A stretch of 64,000 nucleotides of DNA, taken from contig CAWFMY010000001.1 in NCBI GenBank assembly GCA_963816925.1, forward strand, positions 248,001 to 312,000, written 5' to 3'. A program made the translations under genes and the position numbers. The notes under the pieces are model-generated. The model had not been told where the DNA came from, did no database searches, and saw only the letters and a program-made list of their open reading frames with translations. Source of the stretch: CAIWHR01 sp963816925 (GTDB lineage: Bacteria; Pseudomonadota; Gammaproteobacteria; Burkholderiales; Casimicrobiaceae). Below, in pieces: positions 8,651-16,980 of this stretch. Each line of letters starts with the position of its first letter. Position 1 is the first letter of the stretch.

Positions 8651-9537
8651 ATTTCAGCGACATCGGCATCGACACCGCGTCGCTCGCGGGATCGCTCGAT
8701 TCGAAGCTCTCGTCCGCGCGCGCGGCCGGATTCGCGCAGGTGATGATCTCGGCGGCCGACATCGTCGGCCACCCGGGCGGCGCGGCCGCCGGCATTCGCG
8801 TGGTGCGCGACAGCGGACTCGAGGTGACCGGCCTCGAGGCGCTCCGCGATTTCGAGGGCCTCGCCGGACAGATGCACGCGTACAAGCTCGATGTCGCCAA
8901 GTCGATGCTGGAAATCTGCGGCGCGATCGGCTCCCGCCTGCTGCTGGTCGAGGCGACGACTTCCGCGCACGCCGACCCCGACGCCGACGCGATCGTCCGC
9001 GACCTGCGCAAGCTCGCGGTCCTCGCCGTGCCGCTCGGCATCCGGATCGCGTTCAAGGGCTTGTCGTGGAGCCGCACGGTGAAGGACTTCGCCGCGGCCG
9101 GCGACATCGTGGTTCGCGCCAACTGCCCGAACCTCGGGATCGCAATCGACGCGTTCGACGTGATCGCGGCGGGCATCCCGCCGGAAGACGTCGAGGGCAT
9201 CGACCCCGAGCAGATCTTCCTGGTCCAGCTCTCCGACTACATGTGGCAGGAGATCCGCACGACCGAGGAGCAGGCGGCGACCGCGCGCCATTTCCGCGTG
9301 TTCCCCGGCGAAGGCGCGCACAGCGACGCGCTCGCGAATCTCGTCACGCGCCTCGACGCCATCGGCTACTACGGCGATTACAGCTTCGACGTCTACAATG
9401 ACGACTACCTGCAGATGCCGCCGGAGGCCGTCGCCGAACGCGCCCGTCGCGCGGCCGACTGGCTCGGCGAGACCGTGCTTCGGCGCGCGCTGCCGGTGCC
9501 GAACATGGAGCGCCTGCAGCGACGCTCGCAGGCCTGA
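8647..9537 (+). CDS. 3-Dehydroshikimate dehydratase-like TIM-barrel protein (sugar phosphate isomerase/epimerase family), altered metal site
   Basis: 296 aa, like the N-terminal dehydratase domain of QuiC-type enzymes: LDSKLSSARAAGFAQVMIS, HFRVFPGEGAHSDALANL and the C-terminal FDVYNDDYLQMPPEAVAERA. The four metal-ligand positions expected in that family (Glu, Asp, Gln, Glu) read here Lys137 (in IAFKGLSWSR), Asp168 (GIAIDAFDV), Gln194 (FLVQLSDY) and Asp248 (YSFDVYND). The Glu-to-Lys change should disturb metal binding. Start ATG 8647 overlaps the stop of the HPPD-like gene by 4 nt. The aldo/keto reductase follows 9 bp later. The family is clear; whether it is an active dehydroshikimate dehydratase is doubtful. 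Confidence 0.78.
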   Translation: MNFSDIGIDTASLAGSLDSKLSSARAAGFAQVMISAADIVGHPGGAAAGIRVVRDSGLEVTGLEALRDFEGLAGQMHAYKLDVAKSMLEICGAIGSRLLLVEATTSAHADPDADAIVRDLRKLAVLAVPLGIRIAFKGLSWSRTVKDFAAAGDIVVRANCPNLGIAIDAFDVIAAGIPPEDVEGIDPEQIFLVQLSDYMWQEIRTTEEQAATARHFRVFPGEGAHSDALANLVTRLDAIGYYGDYSFDVYNDDYLQMPPEAVAERARRAADWLGETVLRRALPVPNMERLQRRSQA

Positions 9538-9546
9538 AGGAGTCCC

Positions 9547-10554
9547 ATGAGCATGGAATACCGTCGCCTCGGCGACAGCGGGCTCGACGTCTCCGCGGTG
9601 TGCCTCGGCACGATGACGTTCGGCGATCGCACCGACGCCGCCGAAGCGCAGCGGATCGTCGACGCGGCGTTCGACGCGGGCGTCAATTTCATCGACACGG
9701 CCGATGCCTACAGCAGGGGCGCATCCGAGCGCATCGTCGGCACGGCGATCAAGGCGAAGCGCAGGCACTGGATCGTCGCCACCAAGGTCGCCAACGTGCT
9801 GACGAAGAAGCCGCACGACGGCGGGTTGTCGCGGCGCTGGATCCAGCTCGCGTGCGACGACAGCCTCGCGCGGCTCGGCACGGACTGCATCGACATCTAC
9901 TACTTGCACAGGGACGACCCGGACACGCCGCTCGCGGAGACGATCGGCGCGATGGGCGACCTGATCCGCAGCGGCAAGGTGCGCTACTTCGGCGTGTCGA
10001 ACTATCGCGGCTGGCGGATCGCCGAAGTCGTTGCCGAATGCGAAGCGCAGGGCGTGCCGCGGCCGGTGGTATGCCAGCCGTATTACAACCTGCTGAACCG
10101 GATGCCGGAGGTCGAGATCCTGCCCGCCTGCGATTATTACGGGCTCGGCGTCGCGTCCTATTCGCCGATCGCGCGCGGCGTGCTCACCGGCAAGTACCGC
10201 GGCGGCAACGCGCCCGCGGACTCGCGCGCGGGGGTCAAGGACCAGCGGATCATGGAAACGGAGTTCCGCGCGGAGTCATTGGCCATCGCGGACAAGCTCG
10301 AAGCGCATGCGAAGAAAACGGGCCGCACGGCCACCCAGTTCGCGCTCGCGTGGCTGTGGGCGAACCGGATCGTCTCGTCGGTGATCGGCGGCCCGCGCAC
10401 GCTGGCGCAGTGGCAGGAGTACATCGACGCGATCGGCACGCCGTGGCGTGCGGAGGACGAAGCGCTCGTCGATTCCCTGGTGCGTCCGGGTCACCCGTCG
10501 ACGCCGGGTTACAGCGATCCGCAATACCCGTTCTTCGGGCGACGGTTGGAGTGA
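9547..10554 (+). CDS. Aldo/keto reductase
   Basis: 335 aa NAD(P)H-dependent reductase of the aldo/keto reductase superfamily, cytoplasmic. The catalytic tetrad is visible: Asp and Tyr in FIDTADAYS, Lys in VATKVAN and His in YYLHRDDPDTP. Also present are MEYRRLGDSGLDVSAVCLGT at the N-terminus and the cofactor-binding SSVIGGPRTLAQWQEY near the C-terminus. AAGGAG lies six bases before ATG 9547, and the gene begins 9 bp after the dehydratase-like gene, closing the IclR-led operon. Its substrate is probably an intermediate of the same pathway (a keto or aldehyde sugar/ring compound), which is inference from position only. Confidence 0.88.
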   Translation: MSMEYRRLGDSGLDVSAVCLGTMTFGDRTDAAEAQRIVDAAFDAGVNFIDTADAYSRGASERIVGTAIKAKRRHWIVATKVANVLTKKPHDGGLSRRWIQLACDDSLARLGTDCIDIYYLHRDDPDTPLAETIGAMGDLIRSGKVRYFGVSNYRGWRIAEVVAECEAQGVPRPVVCQPYYNLLNRMPEVEILPACDYYGLGVASYSPIARGVLTGKYRGGNAPADSRAGVKDQRIMETEFRAESLAIADKLEAHAKKTGRTATQFALAWLWANRIVSSVIGGPRTLAQWQEYIDAIGTPWRAEDEALVDSLVRPGHPSTPGYSDPQYPFFGRRLE

Positions 10555-10620
10555 CACACGCCTTGGCTTGTCATCCACGCGGCGGCATGGCCGCAGACCG
10601 CGCCGAGCCGCGGGTCCACC

Positions 10621-11252
10621 CTAAATGATTCTTTCGCCGGCGGTTACTGCGAACGGAAGCCGGTTTTCCGGCGGCGACAACGGGCACGACCACCGCTCGT
10701 CGTAGGCGCACGACGGGTTGTAGGCAAAATTGAAGTCGAGCACGACCGACGATGCGCCGACGCCGAGGTCGGCGCCCTTGATCGTGTCGTACAGGTAGCG
10801 GCCGCCGCCGTAGGTCGCCGCTCCGCTGGTCGCGTCGAGAAACGGCAGCCACACGCCACCGCCATAGCCTTCGAGCCAGTAGAGCGCGAGCGACGCTCTG
10901 GCGCCATCGTGCGCGAAAGCGGGCGTGCCGATCCGCGCGCAACGCAGCGTTCCGTCGGTCGCAAGATCGAATCGTCGAACTCGACGCGCGCGGATCGGGC
11001 ACCACCGTCGGCGACGTAATCGCCAGGCCGGATCGTAGTCGATACCACCGCGTGCCGTTCCAGTGCGCCGCGCGAGCTCGGCCGGGAATCGGACTGTCGG
11101 GATGCTCGCGGAAAAGCCGGTCGCGTGCGGCACGAAACGTTATCACCGCGGTCGCCGGATCCTGATCGGTCGCCGCACGCACCGCCGCGTAGTGCTCCGC
11201 GCACCGTCCGCCGCCAATGGGCAAGACGCAGCGGGTCCGATGGGACGCCCAC
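10621..11252 (-). pseudogene. DUF1684 family protein, frame broken several times
   Basis: A DUF1684 protein of about 210 aa can be pieced together. LRLAHWRRTVR is followed one base out of phase by AAVRAATDQDPATAVITFRA and LFREHPDSPIPG, then DYDPAWRL in another phase. The long conserved C-terminal half, from FDLATDGTLRCARIG through YGGGRYLYDTIKGAD and FNFAYNPSCAYDERWSC to PENRLPFAV, reads in one frame to TAG at 10621-10623. The likely start is GTG 11252, with GAGG just upstream. Span is 632 nt, 3n+2, so at least two indels. The conserved domain is undamaged, which argues for sequence error. Function of the family is not established. Confidence 0.6.
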
Positions 11253-11260
11253 GTCGGGCC

Positions 11261-12161
11261 TCAGCGCCGCGTTGACGATGCCGTGCGGCACGTGGCCGGC
11301 GGCGACGTGCTTTGCCGCGGACTCGACGTGCGTGCGCTGGTCGTCGAAGAAGATGTCGGCGCGGAACGCGCGCAGGATTTCCCCCTTGTCGAGGCCGCCC
11401 AGGAAGAACATCTTGTCGATCCGGATGTTCCACGCGCGCAGCGTACGGATGACGCGTTCGTGCGCCGGCGCGCTGCGTGCCGTCACGAGCGCCGTCGTGA
11501 TCGGGCTTGCGTCGTCGGGAAAATCCGCCTGGATCAGGTGCAGGCCGGCGAGGAATTCCTTGAAGGGTCCGCCCGACAGCGGCTGCAGCGCCGCGTCCGT
11601 CTCGCTTTGCGCGAACGCCGCGAGCCCTTCCGCCTGATAAACGCGCTCGGCCTCGTCGGAGAACAGCACGGCGTCGCCGTCGAAGGCGATGCGGAGCCCG
11701 TCACTTTCGTTGGCGGGACCCGCGCTCGCAAAAATCGTCGCCGCCGCGTGACCCTCGTCCAGCGCGCGCCGGACATCCCCCGTGTCGGCGGAAAGGAAAA
11801 GGTGCGCGCCGAATGCCGGCACGTAGCGCGAGGTCGGCTCGCCCTTCGTGAACGCGGCGCGCGTGATGTCGAGCCCGTAGTGCTTGATCGAGTTGAAGAC
11901 GCGCAACCCCGTGTCGGCGGAATTGCGCGACAGCAGGATCACCTCGACGTACTGCTTGTCGGGGCGGTTGAGGCGCAGCAGCTTCTTCACCAGCACGAAC
12001 GCCGGCCCCGGCGCCAGGATCTCGTCCTCGTGCTCGACCTGGTACCGGTGATAGGCGTCCACACCCGCCTCGGTGTAGATGCGATGCGACTCGCTCAGGT
12101 CGAAGAGCGCGCGCGAGCTGATCGCGACGACGAGCTTGCCGGCGAGCGTGGGGCGGGGCAT
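11261..12161 (-). CDS. Cytosolic 5'-nucleotidase (cN-I family), frame break at the very end
   Basis: About 299 aa. The PF06189-type 5'-nucleotidase dephosphorylates nucleoside monophosphates in the cytoplasm. Visible: KLVVAISSRALFDLSESHRI at the N-terminus, VEVILLSRNSADTGLRVFNS, LRIAFDGDAVLFSDEAERVY (a HAD-like Asp-containing motif), MFFLGGLDKGEILRAF and IFFDDQRTHVESAAKH near the end. The start ATG 12161 is chosen over one at 12206 because family conservation begins at PRPTLAGKL. The frame runs on past HVPHGIVNAA without a stop; a TGA at 11261-11263 comes into phase if one base is removed, giving a span of 901 nt, 3n+1. DUF1684 follows directly. Confidence 0.72.
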
Positions 12162-12202
12162 GCGGAAGTATAGCGCCGCCGCCCCCCGGCCCGCACGGAA
12201 CT

Positions 12203-13213
12203 TCAAAGCAGCGAAGCGCTCGTGACGCCCGCGGATTTTGCGCCGAGCGTATTCAATTCAAGCGTGTTGTTCTGCAAGGTGCGCAGCACGGCCGAGGCCG
12301 ATTGCTCCAATCCATAAGTTCCGTTGCGCGACGACGTGCTTCCGCTCACGACTGCGACGACGGTGCTGAATCCAGCGTCGGCAAGAATGCCGCTCTGGCT
12401 ATTTTCCACCGCGCTCGAATCCCGGATGATCATGGTCGAGTTCCCCTGTCCACCGGCAACGAAGCCATTCGTGCTGCGGGTGGCGAGAGAGCGCTCGACG
12501 AGGAGCCGCGCCGTCTGCGTCGCATTCGACGTGACGATGAATCCCGCCTGACCGTTTTGGCTCGCCACGCTGTCGCGAACCGCCACGATGATCGGAGCGC
12601 TCGAAGCGGTCTGGATTCGCAACCCGCCATTGGCATTGTTCTCGATATGCACGCGATCGATCGTCACTTCACCATCGGTAATTTCAATGCCGGGCGCCGA
12701 GTAGCGGACCGTCGTGTCAGAGATGTAGGTGAAACTGCTCGGCGCTTCCAGCAGGATCCCCGCGTTGCCGAAGCCGCTGATGATGCAGTTTTCGATGTCG
12801 AGTCGCTGTCCCTGCTTGAAGTCGATGCCGCCCACGCCCCCGCCCAGGCCATTCATCGTGAGGCCACGCAGCGCGACGATGACGCCGGTGCCATCGACCG
12901 TCACGCCGAATACTCCGGGGGCGAAGATGCCGGCATAGACGCCGGACGGCGCCGTGATCGACACGTTCTGTGTGATCGTCACCGGCCCGTAACCTGCGGA
13001 ATCGAGCACGATCACCTCACCCCCGGGGAGCGCGTTCGAAATCGCGGTCGCAAACGACCGGCAGGGGGAGACGACCGAGCAGGGATTCGTGTCCTGCCCG
13101 TAGGACGCGACGAACGTGCGCTGCGCCAGTGCCGCGCTCTCCGTGGACGCGGCGAGCGCCGCGACGAACAGCAGCGACGCGAGAAGCGGAACACGCATTT
13201 CGAGCGTGGGCAT
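12203..13213 (-). CDS. Secreted right-handed beta-helix protein
   Basis: 336 aa. A signal peptide (hydrophobic LLASLLFVAALAAS, cleavage around ALAQRT) is followed by RTFVASYGQDTNPCS and PCRSFATAISNALPGGEVIV, which marks a family of exported parallel beta-helix proteins. The rest is pectate-lyase-like coil repeats such as GIDFKQGQRLDIENCIISGF, IEITDGEVTIDRVHIENN and STMIIRDSSAVENSQ. No catalytic motif is recognised, so binding or surface display is as likely as enzymatic action. A paralogue with the same architecture lies at 21694-22647 on the other strand. Start ATG 13213 is followed by a second Met six codons in (near 13198), either of which could serve. Confidence 0.82.
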   Translation of the reverse strand: MPTLEMRVPLLASLLFVAALAASTESAALAQRTFVASYGQDTNPCSVVSPCRSFATAISNALPGGEVIVLDSAGYGPVTITQNVSITAPSGVYAGIFAPGVFGVTVDGTGVIVALRGLTMNGLGGGVGGIDFKQGQRLDIENCIISGFGNAGILLEAPSSFTYISDTTVRYSAPGIEITDGEVTIDRVHIENNANGGLRIQTASSAPIIVAVRDSVASQNGQAGFIVTSNATQTARLLVERSLATRSTNGFVAGGQGNSTMIIRDSSAVENSQSGILADAGFSTVVAVVSGSTSSRNGTYGLEQSASAVLRTLQNNTLELNTLGAKSAGVTSASLL

Positions 13214-13328
13214 GGCGAACTCCTCCCTGAAGGAGCGCGCGGCCGGCGGCCGCGTCGCTGAGATCGCCCATTTTGCGCCGGTACGGCGGCAGCGCAATAC
13301 CCCACCCCAAACGTGCCGGCTCGGCAAC

Positions 13329-14600
13329 CTATGCTGCTCGACGCAGCCCGTCTCCGAGTTCGGCGAACACCGCGCGCACTTCCTCGACCGCCCAGTCGAG
13401 CGCGTCGCGGTCGATGACGAGCGGCGGCGCGAAGCGCACGACCGTGCCATGCGTGTCCTTCGACAGGATCCCGCGCGCGAGCAGCCGGTCGACGACATCG
13501 CGCGCGGTGAGGCGCTCGCGGTCGACTTCGAGCCCGACGAAGAGCCCCTTGCCGCGCACATCCTTGACGAGCGGGCTCTTGATGGTCGCAAGACGTTCGA
13601 GCAGGTACGCGCCCATCTCCGCCGAGCGCTCGATCAGCTTTTCCTCGAACAGGACGTCGAGCGCGGCCAGGCCCACCGCGGCAGCGAGCGGATTGCCGCC
13701 GAACGTGCTGCCGTGATCGCCGGGCGAGAACACCTGCATCAGGTCTTCCGTGCCGACCACCGCCGACACCGGCAACAGCCCGCCGCCCAGCGCCTTGCCG
13801 AGGATGACGGCATCCGGCCTGACGTTGTCGTGCTGGCACGCGAGGAACGCTCCGGTGCGGCCCATGCCGGTCTGGATCTCGTCGCAGATCAGGAGCACGT
13901 TGCGCTCGCGGCAGATGCGCGCGCACGCGGCGAGATAACCCGCGGGCGGCACGACGATGCCGGCCTCGCCCTGGATCGGCTCGACCAGGAACGCCGCGGT
14001 GTGCGGTCCGATCGCGCGCGCGAGCGCGTCGGCGTCGCCGAACGGAACGTGCCGGAATCCGCCCGGGAACGGGCCAAACCCGTCGCGGTACTGCGGCTCC
14101 GACGAGAACCCGACGATCGCGATCGAGCGGCCGTGGAAGTTGTCCTTGCACACGATCACTTCGGCGCGGTCGGGAGGGATGCCCTTGACCTTGTGGCCCC
14201 ACTTGCGCGCGGCCTTGAGCGCGGTCTCGACCGATTCGGCGCCGCCGGACGCGGGCAGAGCGCGATCGAGGCCCGTCAGCTGCGTCAGCCGTTCGAGAAA
14301 TCGCGGCAGGAGCTCGTTGTGAAACGCGCGCGACGTCACCGCAAGGCGCTGCGCCTGCTCGACCAGCGCGCGCACGATGCGCGGATGGGCGTGGCCGTGG
14401 CTCACGGCGGAATACGCGCTCATCATGTCGAGATAGCGGCGGCCGTGCTCGTCCCACAGCCAGCAGCCGTCCCCATGCGCGATGACCACGGGCAGCGGAT
14501 CGTAATTGCGGGCGCCATGCCGGCGCTCGCACGCGATCGCCGGCGAAATCGCGGAAAGATCGTTGGCCGGCGCGACGCCGGCGGCAAAACGGGTATCCAT
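13329..14600 (-). CDS. rocD: Ornithine aminotransferase (ornithine-oxo-acid transaminase)
   Basis: 423 aa class-III PLP aminotransferase, making glutamate-5-semialdehyde from ornithine with 2-oxoglutarate. Diagnostic segments: NYDPLPVVIAHGDGCWLWDE, YSAVSHGHAHPRIV, SGGAESVETALKAARKW, FHGRSIAIVGFSSEPQYR, the cofactor Asp240 in LLICDEIQTGMGRTG and the PLP lysine Lys269 in VILGKALGGGLLPVSA. The order GHAHPRI and the FSSEPQYRDGFGPFPGGF loop favour ornithine over acetylornithine or GABA enzymes. ATG 14600 has GAGGAGC about seven bases upstream. It is flanked by unrelated genes with gaps over 100 bp on both sides, so it appears to be a single-gene unit in arginine/proline metabolism. Confidence 0.9.
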   Translation of the reverse strand: MDTRFAAGVAPANDLSAISPAIACERRHGARNYDPLPVVIAHGDGCWLWDEHGRRYLDMMSAYSAVSHGHAHPRIVRALVEQAQRLAVTSRAFHNELLPRFLERLTQLTGLDRALPASGGAESVETALKAARKWGHKVKGIPPDRAEVIVCKDNFHGRSIAIVGFSSEPQYRDGFGPFPGGFRHVPFGDADALARAIGPHTAAFLVEPIQGEAGIVVPPAGYLAACARICRERNVLLICDEIQTGMGRTGAFLACQHDNVRPDAVILGKALGGGLLPVSAVVGTEDLMQVFSPGDHGSTFGGNPLAAAVGLAALDVLFEEKLIERSAEMGAYLLERLATIKSPLVKDVRGKGLFVGLEVDRERLTARDVVDRLLARGILSKDTHGTVVRFAPPLVIDRDALDWAVEEVRAVFAELGDGLRRAA

Positions 14601-14816
14601 TCCGATGCTCCTCGTGAGAGTCGGTCTTGCTTAAAGACAGCGGTCACGACGGCAAGTTGCGCGAGGCTTTTGGCCCGGGGTCAACGGCTGCCGAAGTCGG
14701 GATATGAGAGGTAGCAACGGAGGCAACAGCAACCCGGCCACGTCATCGCTAAAATTTTACGCGAAATGATCGAGGATGGCGAGTTGCACCGCAGCAATCC
14801 GAGGGACGCATAACGG

Positions 14817-15417
14817 TCATGAATTCGTCACGCCCGCGAAGTGCAAAACCGCCGGAACCTCGTCGTCGAAATCCGTCCAGCCGTGATCGCCGCCGCCTTT
14901 CACGTATTGCCGCGCGCCGGCGTAGAACGCGACGGATTCGCTCCATGGAAGCACCTCGTCGCCGCTGCGCACCAGCAGGAAATAACGATCCGGCCGCGTG
15001 ATCCGCGCGACGGCCAGCGCGCGCAATTCCGCGTGGTGCGCAGCGGTCACCTCGAACGCTTCGCCCGTGTGGAGATTGCGCTGCGTGCCGATGTACGGAC
15101 GCAGGTCGTCCCAGGGACGGATCGCCGGGTTGATCAACGCGGCGCGCGCGCCGAAGCGCTCGGCGAGATGGGTCGCCTGGAATCCGCCCAGCGAACTGCC
15201 GACCAGCGTCAATCGGGCATCGGCGTCGCGCGCCCAGCTCGCGCTCGATCCATCCGGCCACGTGGCCCACCGCTTCGGCCGGGCCGGGCGGCAACGCCGG
15301 CACATGAAGGCGCGGCCGCCGCGAAATGGGGAGCGCGTCGATCGCCCGCATGAAGCATTGCGCCTTCGCGCTCTGCGGCGACGACCGGAAGCCGTGCAGG
15401 TAGACGATCGTGGTCAT
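14817..15417 (-). CDS. YqiA/YcfP-type alpha/beta-hydrolase esterase (one frame break near 15240)
   Basis: About 200 aa. MTTIVYLHGFRSSPQSAKAQ is the opening of YqiA-type esterases, and the second frame carries LTLVGSSLGGFQATHLAERF with the nucleophile Ser in GSSLGG, INPAIRPWDDLRPYIG, and VKGGGDHGWTDFDD with the probable catalytic His. The two parts meet one base out of phase near 15240; the total span of 601 nt is 3n+1, so one extra base explains it. Cytoplasmic esterase acting on short-chain esters; physiological substrate unknown. It begins 44 bp after the mpl stop, in the same direction, so the two may be co-transcribed. Confidence 0.75.
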
Positions 15418-15461
15418 TGGCGCCTCATATGCGTCAATGCCTTCGCCCGCGGGACCCGCGC

Positions 15462-16850
15462 TCAGGCGGATGCGGCGAGCCGCTTCAGCAGCTTGTCGTG
15501 GATGCCGCCGAACGAGCCGTTGCTCATGGCGAGCACAAGGTCTCCGCTACGCGCTTCCGCGGCGACCGCCTCCACCAGAGCGTCGACGTCGTCGTACACC
15601 GCCGCCTTCGCGCCGAGCGGGGCGAGCGCGTCGTCGACGTCCCAGCCCAGCTGCGACGCGTAGCAGAACACGCGGTCCGCGCCGGCGAGGCTTGCGGGGA
15701 GTGCCGAGCGCATCGTGCCGAGCTTCATCGTTCGCGACCGCGGCTCCAGCACCGCGAGGATGCGGGCGTCGCGGGCGCCGCGACGCAGGCCGTCGATCGT
15801 CGTCGCGATCGCCGTCGGATGGTGCGCGAAATCGTCGTACACGGTGACGCCGCGCACCTTGCCGCGCATTTCCAGCCGCCGCTTGACGCCGCGGAACTCC
15901 GCGAACGCCGCGAGGCCGACGTCGACGGGAACGCCCGCATGCCGCGCTGCGGCGAGCGCCGCCAGCGCGTTGAGCCGGCTGTGGCGCCCGTGCTGCACGT
16001 TGTCCGCCGGCCAGCGCACGATGCCTTGCGGCGCGCTGCCGTGCGTGACCTTGCCGTCGGGCGCGATGCGCCACGCGGGCGTCAGCGTGCCCTCGGCGGG
16101 CGCCAGCTCGGCGCCGGAGAAGTATTCGACCTCCGACCAGCAGCCTCGCGCGAGGACGCGGGCGAGGCTTTCCTCCTCGGCATTGACGATGAGGCGTCCC
16201 GTGCGCGGCACCGTGCGCACGAGGTGATGGAATTGCGTTTCGATCGCGGCCAGGTCCGGGAAGATGTCGGCGTGGTCGTACTCGAGGTTGTTGAGGATCG
16301 CGGTGCGCGGCCGGTAGTGGACGAACTTCGAGCGCTTGTCGAAGAACGCGGTGTCGTATTCGTCGGCCTCGATCACGAAGAACGCGCTGTCGGCGAGACG
16401 CGCGGATACGCCGAAATTCATGGGCACGCCGCCGATGAGAAAGCCGGGATTGAGGCCGGTCCGCTCGAGGATCCACGCCAGCATCGACGCCGTCGTCGTC
16501 TTGCCGTGCGTCCCCGCGACGGCGAGCACCCAACGGTCGCGCAGCACGTTTTCGTAGAGCCACTGCGGTCCCGAAATGTAGGGCCGCCCCGAATCGAGCA
16601 ACGCCTCGGCAAGCGGGTTGCCGCGCGTGATGACGTTGCCGATCACGAACACATCCGCGCGTTTCGCCACCGTGTCGAGCTGTGCGGGATCGAATCCTTC
16701 GGTGAGCTCGATGCCGAGCGATTCCAGCTGCGCGCTCATCGGCGGATAGACCTTGGCGTCGCAGCCGGTGACGGTATGGCCGGCCGCCTTCGCCAGCGCG
16801 GCGAGGCCGCCCATGAACGTGCCGCAGATGCCGAGGACGTGGAGATGCAT
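15462..16850 (-). CDS. mpl: UDP-N-acetylmuramate:L-alanyl-gamma-D-glutamyl-meso-diaminopimelate ligase
   Basis: 462 aa. Mpl joins the recycled murein tripeptide to UDP-MurNAc in the cytoplasm, feeding peptidoglycan recycling. It starts with the Rossmann-type MHLHVLGICGTFMGGLAALA, characteristic of Mpl rather than MurC. The ATP loop VAGTHGKTTTASMLAWIL sits near residue 110, followed by FFVIEADEYDTAFFDKRSKF, LNNLEYDHADIF, and in the C-terminal domain YDDFAHHPTAIATTIDGLR and LEPRSRTMKLG. All Mur-ligase motifs look intact. Start ATG 16850 is unambiguous. Confidence 0.93.
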   Translation of the reverse strand: MHLHVLGICGTFMGGLAALAKAAGHTVTGCDAKVYPPMSAQLESLGIELTEGFDPAQLDTVAKRADVFVIGNVITRGNPLAEALLDSGRPYISGPQWLYENVLRDRWVLAVAGTHGKTTTASMLAWILERTGLNPGFLIGGVPMNFGVSARLADSAFFVIEADEYDTAFFDKRSKFVHYRPRTAILNNLEYDHADIFPDLAAIETQFHHLVRTVPRTGRLIVNAEEESLARVLARGCWSEVEYFSGAELAPAEGTLTPAWRIAPDGKVTHGSAPQGIVRWPADNVQHGRHSRLNALAALAAARHAGVPVDVGLAAFAEFRGVKRRLEMRGKVRGVTVYDDFAHHPTAIATTIDGLRRGARDARILAVLEPRSRTMKLGTMRSALPASLAGADRVFCYASQLGWDVDDALAPLGAKAAVYDDVDALVEAVAAEARSGDLVLAMSNGSFGGIHDKLLKRLAASA

Positions 16851-16860
16851 GCGGGTCGTG

Positions 16861-16980
16861 TCAGATCGGATTTCGCAGCCGGACCGCGCGCGATGCGCGG
16901 ATGGCGTCTGCGAGAGCGCGAGTGTAACGCGCCTCGCGCGTTGCCGCCGCCGGAACCTGCGCTTTGCGCGGCGTGGTCAT
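16861..16980 (-). CDS. Small hypothetical ORF (39 aa)
   Basis: An open frame of 39 codons beginning MTTPRKAQVPAAATREARYT, basic and alanine-rich, with no recognisable domain. Its ATG overlaps the TGA of the glycosyltransferase by 4 nt (ATGA), the usual sign of translational coupling, and it ends 11 bp before mpl. Nothing else supports it; it may be an out-of-frame extension of the glycosyltransferase rather than a gene. Confidence 0.3.
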   Translation of the reverse strand: MTTPRKAQVPAAATREARYTRALADAIRASRAVRLRNPI

